This document shows positions 6,798 through 11,287 of a DNA stretch of 11,287 nt, in pieces. Numbering within the stretch: position 1 is the first letter of the stretch; the number at the start of each line of letters is the position of its first letter. The notes under the pieces were generated by a model, which made no database searches, had not been told where the DNA came from, and was given only the letters and a program-made list of their open reading frames with translations. Origin of the DNA: Candidatus Parvarchaeota archaeon (GTDB lineage: Archaea > Nanobdellota > Nanobdellia > Parvarchaeales > Parvarchaeaceae); assembly GCA_027366075.1 (NCBI GenBank), contig DAHXLI010000047.1, forward strand, positions 1 to 11,287, read 5' to 3'. The translations under genes and the position numbers were made by a program.

Positions 6798-6798
6798 G

Positions 6799-8040
6799 TC
6801 ATTTTGCCTCCGGCTCCAGCGTAAGTGAAACCGATTTTTTATGGTCTAAATATACTCCGGCCACTCTTGCCAGATCCTCTGCGGACGTGTCTCTCGCCAA
6901 TTGGTACGTATCATAAAGCTGCTTCCTGTGGACCGCTTGCCAGAACGCCGAATCCACAGCCGACTCTAAAACGTCATCAAGACTCGATTCCTTTTCGCTC
7001 AAGTATTTTTCCTTTGTCCTTGCAAGGTTGGCTTGGTCTATTTCGCCATTCCTAACCTTATCGACTTCCGATTCTATTATGCTCTGTATGGCGCCAATCT
7101 TTTTTGGATTTGACATTCCAAGAAGGTACACCGCGCTAAACGTATAACCCAGCCTGCACGCAGCGTCTGTTACATCGGATACGCCAAGTTTTCCGCGGAC
7201 CGAGTCTCTAATTCTCTGATCTAGGAAATCCACTAGAAGATCTATTGAAGCAAAATCTTTTGGATTGGAAGACAATATTTTCCTGCTACCTGGAAATCCA
7301 AAGCAAAGACCGTACTTTACTTGGGAGATTCCCGACTTTTTCAATGCTATAGATTTTGCTTCGGAAGGACCGTCAGAATCAGGTATCTCTACCTCTCGAT
7401 AAGGCCTTTGAAAGTCGCCGAAATGTTTCTGTGACAGTTGCATCACCCTTTCCGGTTTTATCGCCCCGTATACCGAAAGTGATATGTTTTTCGGCGTGTA
7501 GTTTTTCTGGTATATATCCATCAGGTCTTCTCTCGTTATCTTTGATACGGTTTCCGGAGTCCCTGCACCCAACCTCCCTGCCGCCTGGCCTTCGAATATT
7601 ATCGGTTGCGAGACGTCACGTAGGAATGTCCACGGCTCGTCTTGTCTCCCCAAAAGCTCGTTTGTGACCGCTCCGCGCTGGTGCTCCACTTCCTTCGGGT
7701 CCAGCACGGAGTTTTGCATCATGTCGGAAAGAAGGGCAATCGCATTTTCGGGGTTCTTTCTTGGCGTAAGCATGTAGTACAAGACTACCTCTTCATCCGT
7801 GAAAGCATTATGATCGAAACCGTTCTCTCTGATAAGACGGTCTATCTCTCCAGGGCCCTTTGTTTTCGTGCCTTCAAATAGCATGTGCTCCAGAAAGTGC
7901 GCAGAACCGTTTATTCTCATGTCCTCATAGATTGCGCCATATCTTACGCCGACGGCTACGCCTACGTAATGTAAGTTTGGCAGGGAGTTTACCGTTACCT
8001 CTATCCCATTGTCTAAACGTTCGGGCGCATTGAATTTCAT
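6799..8040 (-). CDS. M16-family zinc metallopeptidase, catalytic subunit
   Basis: A 413-residue M16B peptidase. The inverted zinc motif H48-F-L-E51-H52 is intact in GSAHFLEHMLFEGT, and the third zinc ligand is probably E128 in TNELLG, about 75 residues later. The usual NAFTDEEVVLYYM (78-90, Thr-Asp here) follows. The C-terminal half lacks the R/Y pair: at VRGKLGVSD, the place of the tyrosine, it has Asp. The enzyme therefore seems to need the next gene's product to complete its active cleft. No signal peptide is visible, so it probably acts on peptides or unfolded segments in the cytoplasm. It is the promoter-proximal gene of the pair, with a TATA box 26 bp before its ATG. Confidence 0.93.
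   Translation of the reverse strand: MKFNAPERLDNGIEVTVNSLPNLHYVGVAVGVRYGAIYEDMRINGSAHFLEHMLFEGTKTKGPGEIDRLIRENGFDHNAFTDEEVVLYYMLTPRKNPENAIALLSDMMQNSVLDPKEVEHQRGAVTNELLGRQDEPWTFLRDVSQPIIFEGQAAGRLGAGTPETVSKITREDLMDIYQKNYTPKNISLSVYGAIKPERVMQLSQKHFGDFQRPYREVEIPDSDGPSEAKSIALKKSGISQVKYGLCFGFPGSRKILSSNPKDFASIDLLVDFLDQRIRDSVRGKLGVSDVTDAACRLGYTFSAVYLLGMSNPKKIGAIQSIIESEVDKVRNGEIDQANLARTKEKYLSEKESSLDDVLESAVDSAFWQAVHRKQLYDTYQLARDTSAEDLARVAGVYLDHKKSVSLTLEPEAK
6807..6811 (-). promoter_or_regulatory. Shine-Dalgarno for the second M16 subunit
   Basis: GGAGG on the minus strand ends 9 nt before the ATG at 6797. It is the clearest ribosome-binding site in the window and belongs to an internal cistron, whereas the promoter-proximal genes look leaderless. 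Confidence 0.65.
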
Positions 8041-8060
8041 CCAATTAAGAGAAAAGAACC

Positions 8061-8071
8061 GATATAAATAG
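8061..8071 (-). promoter_or_regulatory. M16 operon TATA box
   Basis: CTATTTATATC on the minus strand is centred 26 bp before the ATG at 8040, so the operon mRNA should be leaderless. Confidence 0.6.
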
Positions 8072-8131
8072 TTCTCCCTATCCGAAAGTTGTAAATTTTA
8101 TATATTTTAACTTTTTTAAAAGCATCCAAAG

Positions 8132-8158
8132 CTACTTTCGTCGTGATAATGAAAGTAG
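8132..8158. repeat. Inverted repeat, 8-bp arms and 11-nt loop
   Basis: CTACTTTC (8132-8139) and GAAAGTAG (8151-8158) are perfect complements. The right arm ends one base before the 48-bp direct repeat. It may be a stem-loop at the end of a transcript, part of a recombination site, or chance. Confidence 0.4.
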
Positions 8159-8159
8159 A

Positions 8160-8207
8160 TAGAACTTATTTTGTCTTCGTGCGTTGTTTAGAATATTTTA
8201 TCTTTAA
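8160..8207. repeat. Left copy of a 48-bp perfect direct repeat
   Basis: This is identical over 48 bases to 10132-10179, 1972 bp away in the same orientation. It covers the last 14 codons of the SemiSWEET gene, including its stop, plus 6 bp beyond the stop. To the left identity ends abruptly. To the right similarity continues weakly for about 20-30 bp. Confidence 0.9.
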
Positions 8208-8236
8208 TGTTATTATTGTAGTTGTTAGACCTGCGT
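8166..8236 (-). pseudogene. Remnant 3' end of a SemiSWEET transporter gene
   Basis: Read on the minus strand, this ends LKIKYSKQRTKTK-stop, identical to the end of the intact SemiSWEET gene at 10138-10413. Just before that it reads GLTTTIIT, against CLTVTIGM in the intact gene, with some differences at synonymous third positions (CTA/CTT, ACA/ACG), which supports coding ancestry. Farther upstream the similarity fades, and an in-frame TAA appears within about 30 codons. No membrane segment or start codon survives. It is either the decayed second copy of a duplicated gene or the displaced end of the gene left by an integration event. Confidence 0.75.
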
Positions 8237-8328
8237 CGATAGTGATTTATAAGTTCGGTCATTAAATTCGGAACGTTACAAATTAACTAATAAAATCAGT
8301 TATAAACTATAAAATAGTAAAATAAAAG

Positions 8329-8337
8329 TTATTTATA
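8329..8337 (+). promoter_or_regulatory. TATA box of the transglutaminase-like gene
   Basis: TTATTTATA is centred about 27 bp before the ATG at 8360, predicting a leaderless transcript. The inverted repeat ACTAT-AAA-ATAGT (8306-8318) lies just upstream and could be an operator. Confidence 0.5.
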
Positions 8338-8359
8338 CGAGTTATTATCACGTTGAGTT

Positions 8360-9163
8360 ATGGAAAACTCTCTGGAAACAACCTTAAATAAAAATGGCAG
8401 CCACGGAATCGCGGAAAACTCGTTATCCTATAGATTATTTGATGCTAGCTATGATAAAGAGATTAGTAAAGGGAGCAAAGATTCTCTGTTGGGCGGTCTT
8501 TACAAAAACATAACTGATATTACTTCGAATATTAATCCAGACGCGTCGGGCAAAGAAGTTCTGAATGCTCTTGAAAAAGAGATTTTTGCTAAGGTAAAAT
8601 ACAGAGAAAATTCGATATACAGCAGAGATTTTACATCAAAAACGCCTAGTGTAAATTGTGTGGGATACGCCAGCGTCTTCGTCAGTTGTTTAGAACAAAT
8701 CGGTAGAAAAGATATCCTTGCTGGCATTACTGTAAAAAATGATGATAAACATGCCTGGCTTGAAGTTAATACTAACGGTGACAAATTCGAGTTCAATAGA
8801 CAAAACCACTACGCTTCAAAAGCATACGGTTTAAATTATCTAGAAGCGCTTAATGCTAATAGTTTAGGGAGCGAATTTGCTCAGGCTGCTAATTTCAACG
8901 AGGCGGTACGCGTATTCAAAGGAATAAGCGCGTCAAATGGTAATTTTGAAATCGGCCAAAGGAACCTTAGAACTATAAGCGGTTATTCATCAGAACATCT
9001 TAATTTCAATAACTCTTCTTTAGTTAACCCCCAGTGTAACGACTGTAACGGAGTTAATTCTGATTGTCATTGTCTTTGCCCAGGAAGATTATTAAAACCA
9101 GTATTTGGCGATGATAATTTCTTCTCACAGATATGTTTACTGTGTTTACATACGCTATGCTAA
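8360..9163 (+). CDS. Transglutaminase-like (papain-fold) protein with cysteine-rich C-terminus
   Basis: A 267-residue protein with no signal peptide. Residues 90-150 resemble the transglutaminase-like core: C100 in SVNCVGYASVFVSCLEQIG (nucleophile at the start of the core helix), then H131 in KHAWLEV, then FEFN at 143-146, where most members have Asp. N146 occupies that third position, with D141 as a possible substitute. In archaea and bacteria this fold usually acts as a cysteine peptidase or amidase, less often as a cross-linker. After a polar middle section, the tail holds eight cysteines (226, 229, 236, 238, 240, 259, 262, 267) and two histidines (237, 264), suggesting bound metal. It opens the segment between the two 48-bp repeats. 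The fold call is by motif only; the target is unknown. Confidence 0.7.
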   Translation: MENSLETTLNKNGSHGIAENSLSYRLFDASYDKEISKGSKDSLLGGLYKNITDITSNINPDASGKEVLNALEKEIFAKVKYRENSIYSRDFTSKTPSVNCVGYASVFVSCLEQIGRKDILAGITVKNDDKHAWLEVNTNGDKFEFNRQNHYASKAYGLNYLEALNANSLGSEFAQAANFNEAVRVFKGISASNGNFEIGQRNLRTISGYSSEHLNFNNSSLVNPQCNDCNGVNSDCHCLCPGRLLKPVFGDDNFFSQICLLCLHTLC

Positions 9164-9203
9164 TGAGTCAAAGAAGCAAAATGCGGGACTAAAAATATAA
9201 AAT

Positions 9204-10082
9204 ATGCTAAGTAAGTCGGCCGAAGTCGTAAACGCTTCTGGATTGGTTGGGAAGATGGACAAATCAGAAGTTATTAGACTTTTAGATGAAAGCTACAAAA
9301 ATATAAACTTGAAAAAACTTTCTATCTCGCGGTCTGATAATAAAAGCTTGGCTGTGCAACTTGCAAAGTATAGCATAGAAGCTGATAAACTTAATATATT
9401 TTTAGTTTACACGGGTGCAAGGAAACGGGCGCCCGTCTATTCATCGGTGCCTAAGAATGTCATGGAAGTTCTGCATCTGAAGTCTGTAAAAACTGCCGTT
9501 CCTGTTTCAAAATGGATAGGTTTCTGCGATGACGTGATCACTAAATCAGCTTATCTTTTTTCCGACAGCCAGTACTTATTGTTAAATGGGGCCCATAGGC
9601 GCGATTACCCAGTATACAGTCAATTTGATGCTTCTTTATACAATAAAAAATCTATCTCGGCGCTGATTAAAAAAGGCTATATCGATATAAAATCAACCCA
9701 AGCTCTTAAAAGACTTGGTGCAACTTTTTACGAAAAATCTGGCACGGGTTATTGGTTTACACTTACAATCAAAGGACAAAACGTCATCGATAAAGCCTTA
9801 GGGAGGTTATTTAATTATCCAAAATGCTGTATAAATGCATTTGTGAAAAAGAAAAGTGAATACGAGTTGAAAAGCCAATTGGAAGCCGGCAGAAAGAAGT
9901 GCCCAGCACCGGAACCCAGCAAAAAAGTTTATAAAATTGAAGATTTCTCACAATTCGACAAATTTGGCCTATCTGAAGATTTTTTGCCATATTATAAATG
10001 TTCGGCTAAATGTGAGAAGTCTAAGAGGTTAACGACCGCAACCCAAGAATACATAAATATATCGGAAAGACTGCGTAAATAA
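9204..10082 (+). CDS. DUF483-like protein with paired-cysteine motif
   Basis: A 292-residue, lysine-rich, probably cytosolic protein. Residues 195-280 carry the part I associate with archaeal DUF483 proteins: LGRLFNYPKCCINAFV (199-214, C208-C209), then a C-terminal YYKCSAKCEKS (264-273, C266 and C270). C108 and C233 are additional. The cysteines may bind metal, but the molecular role of DUF483 is not known to me. Residues 1-190 are alpha/beta-like and unrecognised. The start is uncertain. ATG 9204 is the first possible because TAA sits 6 bp upstream, but it has neither a TATA box at the right distance nor a Shine-Dalgarno; ATG 9255 (275 residues) is the alternative. It follows the transglutaminase-like gene by 40 bp and probably shares its transcript. 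Confidence 0.7.
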   Translation: MLSKSAEVVNASGLVGKMDKSEVIRLLDESYKNINLKKLSISRSDNKSLAVQLAKYSIEADKLNIFLVYTGARKRAPVYSSVPKNVMEVLHLKSVKTAVPVSKWIGFCDDVITKSAYLFSDSQYLLLNGAHRRDYPVYSQFDASLYNKKSISALIKKGYIDIKSTQALKRLGATFYEKSGTGYWFTLTIKGQNVIDKALGRLFNYPKCCINAFVKKKSEYELKSQLEAGRKKCPAPEPSKKVYKIEDFSQFDKFGLSEDFLPYYKCSAKCEKSKRLTTATQEYINISERLRK

Positions 10083-10089
10083 ATATAAT

Positions 10090-10131
10090 GGCTTCTATGA
10101 CAAGTTTGTAAGCCAGTAATTTTGATTTTGT
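10090..10131 (+). terminator. Weak stem and T-rich stretch after the DUF483-like gene
   Basis: GGCTT (10090-10094) pairs with AAGCC (10110-10114), followed by a T-rich stretch. This is a plausible end for the two-gene transcript, immediately before the right 48-bp repeat. The stem is only 5 bp. Confidence 0.25.
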
Positions 10132-10179
10132 TAGAACTTATTTTGTCTTCGTGCGTTGTTTAGAATATTTTATCTTTAA
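10132..10179. repeat. Right copy of the 48-bp perfect direct repeat
   Basis: Identical to 8160-8207. This copy is part of the intact SemiSWEET gene: its last 14 codons with the stop, and 6 bp downstream. Confidence 0.9.
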
Positions 10180-10413
10180 CATTCCTATCGTAACTGTAAG
10201 ACACAGTGTCGCCGCGTTGGCTGCGATAACCGGAAAGGAATTTATATAAAGGCCATAAATTAGCCACAGAAATACCCCAACAGACAGTATCATAAACATC
10301 GTCATAGACAGATCGCCAGTAGACTTTGTGCGTATTATTTTTAACAACTGCGGGACATACCCTACGGTAGTCAGCCCGCCCGCAAAAAGGCCAATCACAG
10401 TTACGAAGTCCAT
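10138..10413 (-). CDS. SemiSWEET (MtN3/PQ-loop) sugar transporter
   Basis: A 91-residue three-helix membrane protein. SemiSWEETs dimerise to form a channel-like facilitator that moves sugars across the membrane in either direction. Family marks: GYVPQLLKIIRTKSTGDLS, with the PQ motif at 21-22 and the KS-x-x-D/E-x-S stretch; FLWLIYGLYINSFPV, with W50; and the substrate-pocket asparagine N66 in the third helix. A basic tail (KYSKQRTKTK) follows. I chose ATG 10413: one codon upstream is a TTG, and the TATA box is centred 27 bp before 10413. The 3' end of this gene is duplicated 1972 bp to the left. Sugar specificity cannot be read from sequence. Confidence 0.9.
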   Translation of the reverse strand: MDFVTVIGLFAGGLTTVGYVPQLLKIIRTKSTGDLSMTMFMILSVGVFLWLIYGLYINSFPVIAANAATLCLTVTIGMLKIKYSKQRTKTK

Positions 10414-10434
10414 CAATATCTTGGCTTCTCTAAA

Positions 10435-10445
10435 GATATATAAAG
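10435..10445 (-). promoter_or_regulatory. SemiSWEET TATA box
   Basis: CTTTATATATC on the minus strand is centred about 27 bp before the ATG at 10413. It is one of the best TATA matches in the window. Confidence 0.6.
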
Positions 10446-10590
10446 CGGTTGGCTTCTAGTAATTGAACGATTGTCTTAGAAGTGCCATTGCAGATCCCTA
10501 GAATTAACGTCATTTGCCCCCCCGTTTTGATATAAATGTAAGTCTTGGAGAAAGTTCGGGCTAGCCAAAGAAAAATTGATAGAATTGATT

Positions 10591-11287
10591 CTAAACCGCA
10601 ACGTGCAGATAACTCGATACCAACGTGCCTATAAAGAACGTCGCGCCGGAAGCCGCCAGGCTTAATATCACCGACTGTACCGCACGTTTTACCACGCTTT
10701 CATTTGTATTAACTGCGATAATCGCAGCAGTTATGACTATTGCACCTGAAGCTGCAATAACAGAAATCAATAAGTTAAGATAAACGGAATCGTGTATGGC
10801 ACTGCCTATGAAAAAACTCAAAAGCGGTATGACCGCGCCAAGCATGTAGAAGATTCCGATGTAGGCTGCGTCCTTTATCGGCGCTGATGTCCTTGGACTA
10901 AGGACTGTTTTGTCTCTGTTCATCAGCCTGAAAAAAGGATTTGATTTTTCTTTTTCCAGTAACTTATAAAAGGGATCGCCTGCATTTTTTAGTTTTTTAA
11001 TGAGATTATCCAAGTCTCTCGAGAGTGTTTTGTAGCTCTTATAAGTCTTGCCCAGATCTTTGGCCGCCCTTTCCCTTGCGGCTTCTAGCTCCAACTGCAA
11101 ACGCATTGATTCCGAAATCGAAACGTCTTTTTCTGACCTCGACGAGAGATATGCGCCGACAGACATCGAAAGCGTGCCGGATATCCCTATTATAAGGCCG
11201 GCTAAAGCGGCGACTATGTTGCTCTTGTAGATGCCAACTATCCCTGCTACAGACGCCAAGACTTCTACAAGACCGTCATTCATCCCA
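10591..11287 (-). CDS. VIT1/CCC1-family iron/manganese transporter, N-terminus beyond the window
   Basis: A membrane transporter of the vacuolar iron transporter/CCC1 family, which moves Fe2+ or Mn2+ across the membrane. The visible part starts GMNDGLVEVLASVAGI, matching the conserved G-x-N-D-G-L-V at the end of helix 1. The ATG at 11283 is therefore probably an internal methionine, and the gene continues past the right edge. Counting from that Met: a helix at about 22-47 with the family stretch LSMSVGAYLSSRSEKD; a charged cytosolic segment at about 48-135 with a helical, Glu/Lys-rich part, placed where family members carry a metal-binding insert; then three helices at about 138-162, 167-192 and 200-227. 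The stop is TAA-like at the left end (minus strand). Nothing indicates its regulation here. Confidence 0.88.
   Translation of the reverse strand, partial: GMNDGLVEVLASVAGIVGIYKSNIVAALAGLIIGISGTLSMSVGAYLSSRSEKDVSISESMRLQLELEAARERAAKDLGKTYKSYKTLSRDLDNLIKKLKNAGDPFYKLLEKEKSNPFFRLMNRDKTVLSPRTSAPIKDAAYIGIFYMLGAVIPLLSFFIGSAIHDSVYLNLLISVIAASGAIVITAAIIAVNTNESVVKRAVQSVILSLAASGATFFIGTLVSSYLHVAV

Larger units (their letters stand above)
8041..8359. other. 319-bp AT-rich region between divergent transcripts
   Basis: No intact gene is visible. From left to right it holds: the M16 operon TATA box (8061-8071); a second strong AT element reading TTTATATA on the plus strand at 8097-8104 with no gene at the expected distance; an 8-bp inverted repeat (8132-8158); a 48-bp copy of the SemiSWEET 3' end (8160-8207) with about 20-30 bp of decayed coding sequence beyond it; a small inverted repeat ACTAT-AAA-ATAGT (8306-8318); and the TATA box of the transglutaminase-like gene (8329-8337). 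Confidence 0.7.

Noticed and set aside
10414..10416. TTG as start codon of the SemiSWEET gene
   Set aside because: The next codon is ATG, and the TATA spacing fits ATG 10413 equally well or better.
11281..11283. ATG as the true start of the VIT1/CCC1 transporter
   Set aside because: It falls inside the conserved G-x-NDGLV motif, the preceding codon is Gly as expected, and part of helix 1 would be missing.
1..11287. CRISPR array, insertion sequence, integrase, tRNA or rRNA
   Set aside because: No regularly spaced repeats, transposase or recombinase motifs, or RNA gene folds were found on either strand; the 48-bp repeat occurs only twice.

Overview
The window is chromosomal DNA of an archaeon. 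The evidence is a RadA recombinase (not bacterial RecA), TATA boxes about 25-27 bp before nearly every first start codon, a prepilin-like leader of archaeal type, an archaeal-style stand-alone Lrp/AsnC ligand-binding domain and a DUF483-like protein. Genes are compact, overlapping and short-spaced. A DPANN lineage such as Micrarchaeota would fit, but that is inference from style and gene content, not a phylogenetic result.

Layout. (1) Positions 1-411: the N-terminus of a ThrH-like HAD phosphatase running off the left edge on the minus strand, with its frame broken, divergent from a small Lrp/AsnC-type (RAM) domain protein. (2) 450-2515: radA and a fused MIP18-Mrp Fe-S carrier ATPase, overlapping by 4 bp. 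(3) 2547-3592: a pilin-like six-cysteine surface protein and an unrecognised 212-residue protein, diverging from one shared TATA element. (4) 3693-5485, minus strand: cysteine desulfurase sufS, an IscU/SufU scaffold and a RelE-like toxin ORF, chained by two 8-bp overlaps. (5) 5580-8040, minus strand: two M16 peptidase subunits, one with the HxxEH zinc site and one with the R/Y substrate-binding pair. (6) 8041-10179: a gene-poor stretch, then two accessory genes (a transglutaminase-fold protein with a Cys-rich tail and a DUF483-like protein), bounded by a 48-bp perfect direct repeat. (7) 10138-11287, minus strand: a SemiSWEET sugar transporter and a VIT1/CCC1 metal transporter cut by the right edge.

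How the genes relate. SufS, the scaffold and Mrp form a minimal Fe-S assembly and delivery set, on two transcripts; no SufBCD is visible here. The M16 pair should form one heterodimeric cytosolic peptidase.

The most unusual structure is the 48-bp repeat. It is the 3' end of the SemiSWEET gene, and the second copy lies 1972 bp away as a decayed gene fragment, so the two accessory genes look inserted into, or caught within a duplication of, this gene. I see no recombinase, tRNA, rRNA, CRISPR array or intact insertion sequence.
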